Assembly: GCF_001665685.1 (NCBI RefSeq)
Contig: NZ_LZTB01000035.1
Coordinates: 124,001 to 188,000, forward strand
Direction: 5' to 3'
Length of the DNA: 64,000 nucleotides
From: Mycobacterium sp. 852013-50091_SCH5140682
GTDB taxonomy: Bacteria; Actinomycetota; Actinomycetes; Mycobacteriales; Mycobacteriaceae
In this document: positions 17,286 to 26,439 of the stretch, in pieces
Layout of the letters: each line of letters opens with the position of its first letter
Numbering within the stretch: position 1 is the stretch's first letter
Notes under the pieces: model-generated
Databases searched by the model: none
The model's input: the letters and a program-made list of their open reading frames with translations, nothing else
What the model was told of the DNA's origin: nothing
Program-made: the position numbers and the translations under genes

Positions 17286-18251
17286 CTACACGTGTTTTCC
17301 GACGGGTTCTCCGTCACAGATCTGGTCGAGGTATTCAGCCATGCCATGGACTTCGTCGCCCTCTTCGAGCCGCCAACGGATCGAAGATTCGACGATGCGG
17401 GTGGTCGCCGATCCATCAGCACTGCGGTGCCTCAGCGGGACAGAGGACAAGGCCTCGCCGTGCAGTCGCCACTTGCGCTGGCCGGTGCCGATGGACACCT
17501 CGATGCGCTGCTGAAAACCGTCGCCGTCGCGGTCTGTGGAGATGGTGATGTCGTCGCAGGCATGCACGCTCTCCCCGTCGAAGACGAACCCCCCGCGGCG
17601 GCTGGACCCGTCGGGCTCGCCGAAATAGGCTGCCATGAAGCCGAATTCACTGGAACTGCCGTGAATCCAACGGTAGAACCAGGGGGCTTGCCAGGAGCGT
17701 GGGCCCCACGAATGATCGCGAAGGCCGTGCCCCTGGACGGTGTGGCGGTGGCCATCGATCTCAATGACACCATTCACCGCGGTGAGTTGTTCATAATGGT
17801 TCGGCGCGAAGGACTGGTCACCCGATTCGAAGGTCTGTTCATGGGCCGGAGCAATAGCGCTGTAGCGCAATTCGATCCGTGCCGGAGCTATCGGGCTCGC
17901 CGTCAGCGCCACCTTCGGCTCACTCATGGCGCGAGGATCGGACAAGACAGAAATACCGCCGGCGAAACGGACCCACACCTCCTCCATAGGCCGCACGACG
18001 TCGACTGCCAGGCCACCGGCATTCATGGCCGCATTCGCAGTGACCTCGGGCCGAGCAAATCCGAAGCCCACCTTCCCGCCGGGCAGATAGAGGCAAACCG
18101 TTCTCTCCCCCATGCCTTCATTGGGGCGGTTCGCCAGGCGCAGGAAGCCAGCAAACCCGGTGGCGGGATCGTGGAACTCGAAGTACATCGACTCGTTGAA
18201 GTTGAGTTCCGGTCCAATCGGATGCGTATAGTCGTCCAGCGCCGTTACCAT
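17286..18251 (-). CDS. DUF7064-like protein (AttH/CrtC-like beta fold)
   Basis: 321 residues, related in plan to the protein at 11123: an N-terminal beta half, the motif LRDHSWGPRSWQ near residue 190, then HGSSSEFGFMAAYF. The start overlaps the stop of the kinase gene upstream by seven bases (ATGGTAA), indicating obligate coupling. The kinase/DUF7064 pairing occurs twice in this window. Relatives include CrtC-type hydratases, but no activity is established for this group. The start is ATG 18251; the longer in-frame extension runs inside the kinase gene and is discarded. Confidence 0.65.
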   Translation of the reverse strand: MVTALDDYTHPIGPELNFNESMYFEFHDPATGFAGFLRLANRPNEGMGERTVCLYLPGGKVGFGFARPEVTANAAMNAGGLAVDVVRPMEEVWVRFAGGISVLSDPRAMSEPKVALTASPIAPARIELRYSAIAPAHEQTFESGDQSFAPNHYEQLTAVNGVIEIDGHRHTVQGHGLRDHSWGPRSWQAPWFYRWIHGSSSEFGFMAAYFGEPDGSSRRGGFVFDGESVHACDDITISTDRDGDGFQQRIEVSIGTGQRKWRLHGEALSSVPLRHRSADGSATTRIVESSIRWRLEEGDEVHGMAEYLDQICDGEPVGKHV

Positions 18252-19282
18252 CGATGTTTCCTCAGCAGTGATGCGGCCTCGATGAGGCAATAGTTGATTT
18301 CTTCGTCGACATTGCCCAGGTCCGCCTGGGACACATCGGTACGGCGTCGGGTCTCGGCGGCTTGCAGCAGCGTCGCGGAAGTCCAGTAGGCAAGTGCCCT
18401 TTGGTAGTTCAGGTTGTGCAGTTCGATGCCGGTGCGTGCGGCGTAGAAGTCGAGCAGTGCCCCCCTGGACGGGAATCCGCCGACACGTGTCGGGCTCATC
18501 GGGCAACCGGTCGGCTCGCCGGGCCCGCGCCAACTGTTGAGCAGCCACGCCAGATCCGACAGCGGATCTCCCGCCGTACACCGTTCCCAGTCCAGAACTG
18601 CGACAACCTTGGCGTCTTGGGTGACGATGTTGGCCAAGCGATAGTCGCCATGTACCAGCCGGATCCGGGGCTCGCGGTCGGGCCGACGCGCAAGAAGTCG
18701 GGTACGCACAGCGCACCAAGCAGAATCGTGCACGCTACTGCTTCCCGATGACGTCCACACGTCGGCCAGCACAGCCAGCTGCCGGTCCGTGTGCCTCGCG
18801 CTGAATTCGGGTAGCCCGACACTGGCCGGATCCACCGTGTGCAGCCGCGCCAGCGCATCGACGACGTTCTCACCCAGGTAACGACGCTCATCGACCGTCA
18901 AACGCGATGCCTGCAGCTCATCGTCGATCACCACTCCCGCCGCCACGCTCGTCACCATGAAATGGCACCCGCGCTGGTCGCCGTGCCCGGTCACTCTCGG
19001 GACCGGCAGGCCCATGGCCGACAGCCGGGTCAGCACCGCCGCTTCCCGATCGAACGAACGCGAGTCGGGGCGGGTCCGCTCCCGCAAGATCCACTGACGC
19101 CTGGCCTGGTCGGTCACCAGCCATGTGGCATTGGTGTAGCCCAGACCCGTGCGCGTCACAGCGAGCGGCGCGTCAATGGGCCCTGCTTGTTCTGTAAGCC
19201 AGGCGGCGAGCATGCGTGGGCGTCCCGACATCGGCCGATCCACAGCCGGTAGCCGCGACCGGTCCAACGCTCCGATGACCAT
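18245..19282 (-). CDS. ACAD10/11-type APH-like phosphotransferase
   Basis: 345 residues. The nucleotide-binding half contains YTNATWLV and WILRERTRP, the catalytic loop is VHGDYRLANIV and the metal motif is AVLDWERCTAGDPLSDLAWLL, the pattern of the kinase domain fused to human ACAD10 and ACAD11. Those proteins are reported to phosphorylate 4-hydroxyacyl-CoAs before elimination. An acyl-CoA dehydrogenase lies four genes downstream, so a similar hydroxyl-removal role is plausible. AGGAGG sits nine bases before ATG 19282; an upstream in-frame ATG at 19336 has no such site. Confidence 0.87.
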   Translation of the reverse strand: MVIGALDRSRLPAVDRPMSGRPRMLAAWLTEQAGPIDAPLAVTRTGLGYTNATWLVTDQARRQWILRERTRPDSRSFDREAAVLTRLSAMGLPVPRVTGHGDQRGCHFMVTSVAAGVVIDDELQASRLTVDERRYLGENVVDALARLHTVDPASVGLPEFSARHTDRQLAVLADVWTSSGSSSVHDSAWCAVRTRLLARRPDREPRIRLVHGDYRLANIVTQDAKVVAVLDWERCTAGDPLSDLAWLLNSWRGPGEPTGCPMSPTRVGGFPSRGALLDFYAARTGIELHNLNYQRALAYWTSATLLQAAETRRRTDVSQADLGNVDEEINYCLIEAASLLRKHRW

Positions 19283-19382
19283 CGCGGCGGACCTCCTCTG
19301 CGCAAGCAACTGGGTTTTGAATAGGCCTTTGACCACCTGCAGTGGTTCCTATCACGGCTATATCGCGACGCTAACACATTTT

Positions 19383-19398
19383 TCTAGTTTCTGTTAAA
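19383..19398 (+). promoter_or_regulatory. Weak copy of the recurrent 16-bp element
   Basis: TCTAGTTTCTGTTAAA, 33 bases before the metallo-hydrolase ATG and about 100 bases from the divergent kinase start at 19282. The right arm TTAAA is kept, the left arm is poor. It lies in the only shared intergenic stretch of these two divergent units. Confidence 0.3.
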
Positions 19399-19431
19399 TT
19401 TTTGTGTGAAGTCAGACAGGAGCATCACCAA

Positions 19432-20457
19432 ATGTCACATCCATCAGCTGCCGAGGTCGTCCACGAAGTGGAGCCGGTCACCGACACCGCGACGCGCGTC
19501 GCGCTGCCACTACCCCTGCCCGACCTGCAGGTCGTCAACGCCTACGTCATCTGCTCGCCCGCAGGTGTGACTCTGATCGATCCGGGATGGGCCTACCCAC
19601 CCTCTGAGCAGGCATTGATCCGTGCACTGAACGGGCTGGGATACAGCGTGCGCGATGTACTCAGAATCGTCGCCACCCACCAGCACTGGGATCACTACTC
19701 ACTTGGCGTGCAATGGCGCGATCAGCACGGAATCGAGCTCATGCTGGGCCGCGAAGAAGAGCACAGCATCGACGCCTTCTTGCGACAGCCCGACGTGGTT
19801 CATCCCCATCAGATCGGCAAACTGAACGAGGCCGGTGCGGCCGAACTGGCCACGGCGATCGGCAAACTGGAGTGGGAGCCTTACGAGCGAGGCGTAGCTT
19901 TCGCCCCGCCAGATCGCTGGCTCGATGACGGCGACGTGATCGACTGCGGCACGATACAACTCGTGGTGCGTACGACTCCCGGTCACACGCGGGGACACAT
20001 CGTGTTCGAGGACGCGGAGAACTGCGTGATCTTCACCGGCGACCATTTGCTACCACGGATCACCCCGTCGATCGCATTCGAGCGTGCACCAGGGAAACTC
20101 CCGCTGCGCTCGTACATCGATTCGCTGCACCTCGTTCTTCGCCTGCCGGATGCGAAGATGTTGCCTGCCCACGGCAGCACCGCGGGTACCACCCATGCCC
20201 GCGCTCACGAACTGATCCAGCATCACGAAACGCGGCTACGCCAGGTCGGAGATCTCATCGCGGCCGGCAATTCCAGCTCGTTCGAGGTTGCGTCGGAGAT
20301 GCGCTGGACGCGGCGGGAGCGCACGCTCGACGAGTTGGACGTCGTGCACCGCATGACGGCAATTCTCGAGGTGCAGTCCCATCTGGATCTGCTGGTGGCG
20401 CGCGGCGAACTGACCAGCGCCCTGGACGACGGAGTGCGCCGATTCGACGCGGCCTAG
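19432..20457 (+). CDS. Metallo-beta-lactamase-fold hydrolase
   Basis: 341 residues. The metal-binding signature is THQHWDH (near residue 84), further ligands are the His in TTPGHTRGH and the Asp in FTGDHLL, and a late His lies in LPAHGS, so the dinuclear site is complete. An extended C-terminal helical domain (RARELIQHH-like segment onward) is typical of the glyoxalase-II/MBL group acting on thioesters or lactones. CAGGAG precedes ATG 19432; a TTG 30 bases upstream is less likely. Divergent from the kinase operon, it may hydrolyse a CoA ester or lactone in the pathway. Confidence 0.88.
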   Translation: MSHPSAAEVVHEVEPVTDTATRVALPLPLPDLQVVNAYVICSPAGVTLIDPGWAYPPSEQALIRALNGLGYSVRDVLRIVATHQHWDHYSLGVQWRDQHGIELMLGREEEHSIDAFLRQPDVVHPHQIGKLNEAGAAELATAIGKLEWEPYERGVAFAPPDRWLDDGDVIDCGTIQLVVRTTPGHTRGHIVFEDAENCVIFTGDHLLPRITPSIAFERAPGKLPLRSYIDSLHLVLRLPDAKMLPAHGSTAGTTHARAHELIQHHETRLRQVGDLIAAGNSSSFEVASEMRWTRRERTLDELDVVHRMTAILEVQSHLDLLVARGELTSALDDGVRRFDAA

Positions 20458-20478
20458 CCGCGTCGTCAACTAGGCCGC
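20449..20478. terminator. Hairpin spanning both convergent stop codons
   Basis: GCGGCCTAG (20449-20457) pairs with CTAGGCCGC (20470-20478) across a 12-base loop. The left arm contains the stop codon of the metallo-hydrolase, and the TGA of the convergent ligase lies in the loop, so one structure probably ends both transcripts. Confidence 0.65.
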
Positions 20479-22190
20479 GGTGCAGCACCGACCTGCTGCA
20501 CCAGGCGGTACTTCTGCACCTTGCCCGTTGGTGTGGTCGGCAGGTCTTCGGCGCGGTAGAACACGACGCGCTTCGGGACTTTGAACCTCGCCAGATTCTC
20601 TCGGCACATCCCCAGTACCTCGTGCTCGGTGATGTCGTGATCGGCTGCCGGGACCACCACCGCACAACCGATCTCACCCCAGCGCTCGTCGGTGAGGCCA
20701 ATCGCGAAGACCTGGCTGATTCCGGGATGCTGTGCGAGCAGATCCTCGATCTCCTTGGGCATGACCAGTTCGCCGCCACTCTTGTACAACTCTTTGCTGC
20801 GGCCTGTCACCTGTAGGTAGCCGTCGAACCGTACCCGGCCCAGGTCCCCCGAGTGCAGCCAACCGTCTCGCAGATTGCGAGTGGTGTCTTCCGGGCGATT
20901 CCAATACTCGAGCATCGTGGTCGGTCCTGATGACAGCAGTTCACCTTCGCCTTCCGGCGGCATAGTGGCGCCGGTATCAGGGTCGACGGCGCGGTAGACG
21001 ACGAGGGCATCGGTACCGGGTACACCGGCAACGCCGGCCAGCTTCGGTCTTCCCACCGTCGTGGTCAGCGATTCCAGCGGATCTTCGGGCAGGGTCAACG
21101 TCATCGCCCCACCGCATTCGGTCATGCCGTAACCCGTGACGATCTCGGTGACGCCGAATTCGGCGGAGACCTGCTCCCACAGCCAGATTGGAGCCGGGGC
21201 AGACCCACACAGGATGGCCTTGAGTGAGCTGAGGTCATAGTCGCTGCGTGCCGGGCTTTCGACCATCGCCACGGCCATCGTCGGCACACACAAGATATCG
21301 GTGGCGCGGTGGCGCTCGATGCCACGGAAGTACCCCTCCGCGCTGAAGGATGGCTGCAAGGCCACCGCGCCGCCCACATACATCACCGAGAGCAGCCCTT
21401 CGACATACCCGAACATGTGATAGCAGGGCAGGGAATACAGGATCCGACGGCCGTCTTCGTAGGCCCGGGTCAGAGCGGACGCGTAGCCCGTGCGAAGGAC
21501 CGCATCGTGCGACACCACGACGCCCTTGGGCGCACCTGTGGTACCCGAGGTGTACAGCATGTCCCCAGGAGCCGACGGATCGACGGCCGGCGCGGAGAAC
21601 GTCGCAAGGCGGCCCTCACCGAGCGCAGCGAGGTCGCGCACCGCCAACGCGCCCTGCCGCGGCTCACCACCGGTATCCAGGACGACGACACGGCGCAGTT
21701 CTGGTAGTCCGTCGGCGTCCGAGGCTCGATCACTGAAGCCGGGAACATCCCAGCCTGGGACGATGCGGTCGAGCATTCCCTGGTGGTCCAGAAGACCGAA
21801 CTCCGTCATCGTGATCAACACCCGGCAGCCGGAATCGGCGAGCACGAAAGCCAATTCACTTTCGCGATAGAGGTAGTTGAATGGCACCGCAACCGCGCCG
21901 ACACGCGCGATCGCGAATTTGACGGCCACAAACTCGGGATAGTTGGCCATCACCATGCCCACCCGGTCACCGGGGCGCACGCCCAGGGCTGACAGGCCGG
22001 CAGCCAGCCGGCGCGATTCCTCTGCCACGTCTCTATAAGTCAGCTCCGCCGAGTCGGAAAGCACGAAGGGGCGTGTCGGGTACTCCGCTGTGCATGTGTC
22101 GAGCCAGTCGGCCAGGCTCGTCGGCGACCAGACGGGGAACCGCTTGCGTAGCGCACTCCGGCGCGCCTCGATCGAGGGCCTCACATTCAT
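20466..22190 (-). CDS. Acyl-CoA synthetase (FadD-type)
   Basis: A 574-residue AMP-forming ligase with all core motifs: YTSGTTGAPKGVVVSH (near residue 179), GYGMTECGGAMT, SGDLGRVRFDGYLQVTGR and the C-terminal adenylation lysine in TTPTGKVQKYRL. ATG 22190 overlaps the stop of the preceding ligase gene (ATGA). Two ligases in series suggest either two different acids (for example parent acid and a shortened or ring-opened acid) or one acid and a branch product. It is the last gene of a three-gene operon. Confidence 0.93.
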   Translation of the reverse strand: MNVRPSIEARRSALRKRFPVWSPTSLADWLDTCTAEYPTRPFVLSDSAELTYRDVAEESRRLAAGLSALGVRPGDRVGMVMANYPEFVAVKFAIARVGAVAVPFNYLYRESELAFVLADSGCRVLITMTEFGLLDHQGMLDRIVPGWDVPGFSDRASDADGLPELRRVVVLDTGGEPRQGALAVRDLAALGEGRLATFSAPAVDPSAPGDMLYTSGTTGAPKGVVVSHDAVLRTGYASALTRAYEDGRRILYSLPCYHMFGYVEGLLSVMYVGGAVALQPSFSAEGYFRGIERHRATDILCVPTMAVAMVESPARSDYDLSSLKAILCGSAPAPIWLWEQVSAEFGVTEIVTGYGMTECGGAMTLTLPEDPLESLTTTVGRPKLAGVAGVPGTDALVVYRAVDPDTGATMPPEGEGELLSSGPTTMLEYWNRPEDTTRNLRDGWLHSGDLGRVRFDGYLQVTGRSKELYKSGGELVMPKEIEDLLAQHPGISQVFAIGLTDERWGEIGCAVVVPAADHDITEHEVLGMCRENLARFKVPKRVVFYRAEDLPTTPTGKVQKYRLVQQVGAAPRPS

Positions 22191-23818
22191 AGTTCGTCCA
22201 ACTCCTGCGCGCAGATTGCTTCACGGAGGGCGAACCGTTGAATTTTGCCCGTCGGCGTCATCGGGAAATCCTCGATGACAAACCATCGAGCCGGCACTTT
22301 GTACGACGGCATGTGTGCTCTGGCATGTTCAACCAGGCGCTCCCGCAAGCCTTCTCGGGTGTGGTCTATACGACAGACCGCGGCGACGATCTCGCCCATC
22401 TTTTCATCGGGGAGTCCCACCGCCACGACGTCGAGAACATCATCGTGCGCGGCGAGGACTGCCTCGACCTCAGCGGGTGAGATGTTCTCACCGCCACGGA
22501 TGATGAGTTCCTTGAGCCTGCCCGTGACCGTCAAGTATCCGCGGTGGTCCATGGCGCCGAGGTCGCCGGTGCGAACGAAGCCGTCGGAGTCCAATGCTCG
22601 TGCAGTGGCATCCGGGTCGTGCAAATATTCGAGGAATTGCTGATCCCCCCGGGCGCAGATTTCACCGACCTCGCCCACACCGAGCGTCGCACCGGAGTCG
22701 GGATCGACGATCTTGCAGTCCAGGTGAGGTAGCGGACGCCCGACAGTCGTGAGCTGGTCATGCCTGCTGTCTCCGGGGCGGGTCAGAGAGAGCACGGGTG
22801 CCAGTTCAGTCTGACCGTACAGGTTGTACACCTCCGCCCCGAAAACGGAAGTGGCACCGTCGATCAGCTCACTGGATACACTGGAGGCACCGCCCATGAT
22901 GATGCGCAACCGCGGGGCGGGCGTATCGAGCTGTCGCTGCCGCTGCAGCAAAGCCAGCAGCACGGTGGGGACGTAGAAGAGCACCGAGACGCTTTCGCGT
23001 AGCAGTGCTTCCAGCGTCGCGTCGGGGGTGAAACGCTCGCAGAGTATCGAAGTGCCCGCAACCCACAGCGGACCGATGGTGGCAATGACGCAGCCGGCGG
23101 TGTGAAACAGTGGCAATGGGTTGAAGCAGACCGCCCCCGCGGCCACCCCGGTGGCCTCCATCGTCAGCCTGGCGACGTTGACCAGCGCCCGGTGGGTCAA
23201 CAGAACGCCCTTGGGCCGCCCTGTGGTACCCGATGTGTACTGCAGCATGACCGGCGAATCAGTCTCGATGTCCACGACACTGTCCGATGGTGCGGGCGCC
23301 ATCCACAGCTCCTGCTCGGACAGTGAGATCCGGCGGATACCGGGGATGCCCGCGCACACCCGCGTGGCGACCTCAGACATCACGTACTCGCGGCTGACGT
23401 CGGCATGCAGCAGCACCCGCGCGCGGCTGTGCCGCAAGGCATAGTCGAGTTCGCCATCGCGCAACACAGGGTTCAGCGCCACCAGTACGACGCCGGCGAG
23501 GGCTGCGCCGTACTGGATGAAGGTCCACTCGATGACATTCGGGGCCCACAGGGCTACGTAGTCGCCGGGCTCGGCCAACTCGGCCAGGGCCGCAGCGACC
23601 CGGCGGGATCCCTCGAGAAGTTCTGTGTACGTGACTCTTTCAGTCTCACCCGTACCGTGACGGATACCGACAAGAGCTTCCCGGTCGGGGTGTTCGGCGG
23701 CGCGGGACGCGAGCAACCCGCCGACCGTATGGCTGGCGAGAGGTTCCGATCGGTCGCCCTCCCGGTAAGCCTGCACGAGCTCAGTCGCGCCGAGGTCTGG
23801 TGGAGGCACAGTGCTCAC
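22187..23818 (-). CDS. Acyl-CoA synthetase (FadD-type)
   Basis: 543 residues. YTSGTTGRPKGVLLTH (near residue 192), NLYGQTELAP, TGDLGAMDHRGYLTVTGR and PMTPTGKIQRFAL are all present, so the enzyme should be active. It differs clearly from the downstream ligase, especially in the acyl-pocket segment between the P-loop and YGQTE, so a recent duplication is unlikely. The gene starts eight bases after the SDR stop. The role is activation of a carboxylate to CoA for beta-oxidation. Confidence 0.93.
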   Translation of the reverse strand: MSTVPPPDLGATELVQAYREGDRSEPLASHTVGGLLASRAAEHPDREALVGIRHGTGETERVTYTELLEGSRRVAAALAELAEPGDYVALWAPNVIEWTFIQYGAALAGVVLVALNPVLRDGELDYALRHSRARVLLHADVSREYVMSEVATRVCAGIPGIRRISLSEQELWMAPAPSDSVVDIETDSPVMLQYTSGTTGRPKGVLLTHRALVNVARLTMEATGVAAGAVCFNPLPLFHTAGCVIATIGPLWVAGTSILCERFTPDATLEALLRESVSVLFYVPTVLLALLQRQRQLDTPAPRLRIIMGGASSVSSELIDGATSVFGAEVYNLYGQTELAPVLSLTRPGDSRHDQLTTVGRPLPHLDCKIVDPDSGATLGVGEVGEICARGDQQFLEYLHDPDATARALDSDGFVRTGDLGAMDHRGYLTVTGRLKELIIRGGENISPAEVEAVLAAHDDVLDVVAVGLPDEKMGEIVAAVCRIDHTREGLRERLVEHARAHMPSYKVPARWFVIEDFPMTPTGKIQRFALREAICAQELDEL

Positions 23819-23826
23819 AGCGCGCC

Positions 23827-24687
23827 TCAGACAGGATTGCTGCCAAGTTTGGCATCAGACATATCGCTGATCCGTGACCACTTCGCGGTGATCTCCGCCA
23901 GACTGGGCGGCGTGGGGAACGTGACGCCGTCGTTCTGGAATTGCGCGACGCGCTGCACCAGGCCACCGCCGACCACGAACACCGATGCGGTGTCCTCGTT
24001 TTCGGTCGATACCAAGTAGCCGACCGCAGGCGCGACCAGCTCTGGATCGAGCTTGTCCAAGAGCTCCTGCGGGGCGATGTCGGCGGTCATCCGGGTGGCG
24101 GCGAGTGGTGCGATGGCGTTCGCTGTGATCGAGTACTTCGCACCCTCGATCGCCAGGGTGTTGATCAACCCCACCAGCCCAGCCTTTGCCGCTGAGTAAT
24201 TGGCTTGTCCGAAGTTGCCGTAGAGGCCGCTGGTGGACGTCGCAACGACGATACGACCGAATTTCTGCTCGCGGAAATGCGGCCAGGCGGCGCGGATCAC
24301 GTTGAACCCGCCATAGAGGTGCACCTTCTGCACAGCCTCCCAGCTATCGGCCGACATCTTGTGGAAGGCGCCGTCGCGCAGGATGCCGGCATTACTCACC
24401 ACCCCGTGCACGGCACCGAACGCAGTGAGCGCGGTATCGATGATGGAGGCGGCGCCGGCCTCGTCGGCGACCGAATCGTAATTGGCGACGGCCCTTCCGC
24501 CGGCAGCGCGGATCTCCTCTACCACGGTGTCGGCGGCCTGGGTACCGGCACCCGAACCATCCCGGGCACCACCGAGATCATTGACGACGACTAGCGCACC
24601 GTTGGCCGCCAGAAATCGTGCGTACGAGCGGCCAAGGCCACCCCCCGCGCCCGTAACGACGACAACCTTGTCTTCAACACCAGACAC
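23827..24687 (-). CDS. SDR of the multifunctional-enzyme-2 hydroxyacyl-CoA dehydrogenase type
   Basis: 286 residues. TGAGGGLGRSYA (near residue 12), NDLGGARDGSG, SNAGILRD and the active-site YSAAK (near 164) match the (3R)-hydroxyacyl-CoA dehydrogenase domain of peroxisomal MFE-2, including the inserted loop after NDLGG. It probably oxidises a 3-hydroxyacyl-CoA produced by one of the MaoC hydratases in the locus. It leads the operon with the two ligases. The 181 bases upstream hold the strongest copy of the shared palindromic element and no other gene. Confidence 0.9.
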   Translation of the reverse strand: MSGVEDKVVVVTGAGGGLGRSYARFLAANGALVVVNDLGGARDGSGAGTQAADTVVEEIRAAGGRAVANYDSVADEAGAASIIDTALTAFGAVHGVVSNAGILRDGAFHKMSADSWEAVQKVHLYGGFNVIRAAWPHFREQKFGRIVVATSTSGLYGNFGQANYSAAKAGLVGLINTLAIEGAKYSITANAIAPLAATRMTADIAPQELLDKLDPELVAPAVGYLVSTENEDTASVFVVGGGLVQRVAQFQNDGVTFPTPPSLAEITAKWSRISDMSDAKLGSNPV

Positions 24688-24718
24688 CTGCGCTCCTCTG
24701 CCGGTCAGTTCTACTTGA

Positions 24719-24734
24719 TTGAATCTAGGTTAAA
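24719..24734 (+). promoter_or_regulatory. Best copy of the recurrent 16-bp palindromic element
   Basis: TTGAATCTAGGTTAAA fits TTnAAnCTAGnTTnAA completely: 12 of 16 positions match their own reverse complement. It lies 31 bases before the SDR start on the opposite strand. TTGATT just to its left may extend the site. The best candidate for a repressor operator in the window. Confidence 0.55.
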
Positions 24735-24868
24735 AAAATGCGATCCGTCAAGGCGAAAACATGGACTGCATTCCCACACAGCCCCGTATTGACGCCGATT
24801 ACAGCGCACAGCCTGTACGGTGCCGCAGCGACACCGCCGTCAAATTCAAAATAGAACCTACGGGCGGG

Positions 24869-25186
24869 TCACTCGTCGGAAGGGACGAGGATGGCGTCAC
24901 CGAACCAGTGGGCCAACATCAACGCCACCTCAACGTCAAGCCGATCATCAGCCACGTCCCGTCCACGACGCTCGACGGCACGCTGCACGCGGTACTTGAC
25001 CGAATTCACATGCAGATGCATTACATCGGCGGTCGCCTTGAAGCTCGACCCCAACTGCAAGAAGACGCTTAGGGTTTCGCGCAGGCGGTCATCGCTGTCG
25101 GTCATCGATGCCAGGTCACCGAGTACCGCGGAAACCCATCTGCGCGTCTCTACGAGGTCCCCGCTGAATCTGACCGCGACCTGCAC
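24869..25186 (-). pseudogene. Remnant of a PucR/CdaR-type regulator, C-terminal part only
   Basis: About 105 codons. The segment ETLSVFLQLGSSFKATAD then HLHVNSVKYRVQRAVE is the characteristic C-terminal helix-turn-helix of PucR-family activators, normally at the end of a 400-500-residue protein. An in-frame TAG just upstream (about 25200) and the thiolase stop at 25237 leave no room for the N-terminal sensor. It is therefore a truncated remnant, though a short expressed HTH protein cannot be excluded. Confidence 0.6.
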
Positions 25187-25236
25187 CCCCGGATCCGAGG
25201 CCTAGGTCACCGGCACTCAACTGACCGATCCTGGGC

Positions 25237-26439
25237 TCAGCTTCGAAACGTGGGCCTGTTCGAGACGATCGACACGAAGGACACACACCCGCCCGGACGA
25301 CCACCCAGATTGTGCGTGAGGGCAGTGTGGGGATCCGACAGTTGACGTTTGCCCGCCTCGCCGCGGAACTGCAGCCATGCTTCGTAGAGCATCCGCAAAC
25401 CGCTGGCTCCCACCGGATGACCGAATGACTTCAGCCCACCATCGGGGTTGATCGGAAGCCGCCCGCCTGCGTCGAAGTCACCGGCCAAGACATCCTTCCA
25501 CGCCTGCCCGGCATCGGAGAATCCGAGATCCTCCATCAGCACGATCTCGGTAGGGGTGAAGCAGTCATGGACCTCGGCGAGCGAGAGTTGCTCAGCTGGG
25601 CGGTCGATTCCCGCCTGGACATAGGCGTCCTTGGCCGCCTTGATCACCTCTGGGAACGTGGTGTAGTCGAAGGTCGAATCCATCGATCCGCGCGTGGATC
25701 CCGCAATGAGAGACAACGCTTCGACGTACATCGGGGTATCGGTGAACTCGTGTGCGCGCTCGGCGGGCACGATGAGTGCACACGCCGCACCATCGGAAAC
25801 GCCTGAGCAGTCGAACACACCGAGACGCCCAGCCACCTTCGCGGCCCCGTCGATGGTCTCGCGCGACACCGGCGAGCGGAACTGCGCCTTCGGGTTTCGG
25901 GTTCCATTGTCGTGATTCTTCCAGGCGACGTGCGTCATCGCGGCCCGCATCTCGTCGGGATGCACGCCGTAGCGGTCGCAGTAGGCCGGATCGAGCAGAG
26001 AGAACGCTGCCGGTGCAGTCATCAAGATTTCCGGGGCAGTACCGTCGCCCGGCGGATCTTGGCGCAACAACCCGGAATACCCGGAGTCCTTGAGCTTCTC
26101 GACGCCGACAGCCATCACAATGTCGTAGGCGCCGGCCGCGACGGCATAGCACGCATTTCGGAAGGCTTCAGAGCCAGTGGCGCAGAAGTTCTCAACTCTG
26201 GTCACCGGCTTGTCATCGGTGCCAATCGCGCGGCTCAATGTCAATCCGCCCAGCCCGGAACTCAACGTGCCGAGCCAGTAAGCGTCGACGTCAGAGCGGT
26301 CGACGCCTGGGACCGCCGTCAAACACTCCTGGTACGCCTCCAGGATCAGGTCGTCCGTAGAAGCATCCCACCGTTCTCCGAACGTGCTGCACCCCATGGC
26401 CACGACCGCGACCTTGCCGGCGATTCCGTTACTCGGCAC
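25237..26439 (-). CDS. SCPx-type thiolase (acetyl-CoA acetyltransferase-like)
   Basis: 400 residues. The nucleophile is Cys86 in VENFCATGSEA; HDCFTPTEIVLMEDLGF, SFGHPVGASG and the C-terminal NLGGRPGGC segment match the thiolase domain of sterol carrier protein X. There is no SCP2 extension. The GTG start overlaps the stop of the HMG-CoA-synthase-like/DUF35 gene by 11 bases. SCPx thiolases and the related Ltp aldolases work with DUF35 partners in steroid side-chain removal, so thiolytic or retro-aldol release of acetyl- or propionyl-CoA is likely. Confidence 0.9.
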   Translation of the reverse strand: MPSNGIAGKVAVVAMGCSTFGERWDASTDDLILEAYQECLTAVPGVDRSDVDAYWLGTLSSGLGGLTLSRAIGTDDKPVTRVENFCATGSEAFRNACYAVAAGAYDIVMAVGVEKLKDSGYSGLLRQDPPGDGTAPEILMTAPAAFSLLDPAYCDRYGVHPDEMRAAMTHVAWKNHDNGTRNPKAQFRSPVSRETIDGAAKVAGRLGVFDCSGVSDGAACALIVPAERAHEFTDTPMYVEALSLIAGSTRGSMDSTFDYTTFPEVIKAAKDAYVQAGIDRPAEQLSLAEVHDCFTPTEIVLMEDLGFSDAGQAWKDVLAGDFDAGGRLPINPDGGLKSFGHPVGASGLRMLYEAWLQFRGEAGKRQLSDPHTALTHNLGGRPGGCVSFVSIVSNRPTFRS

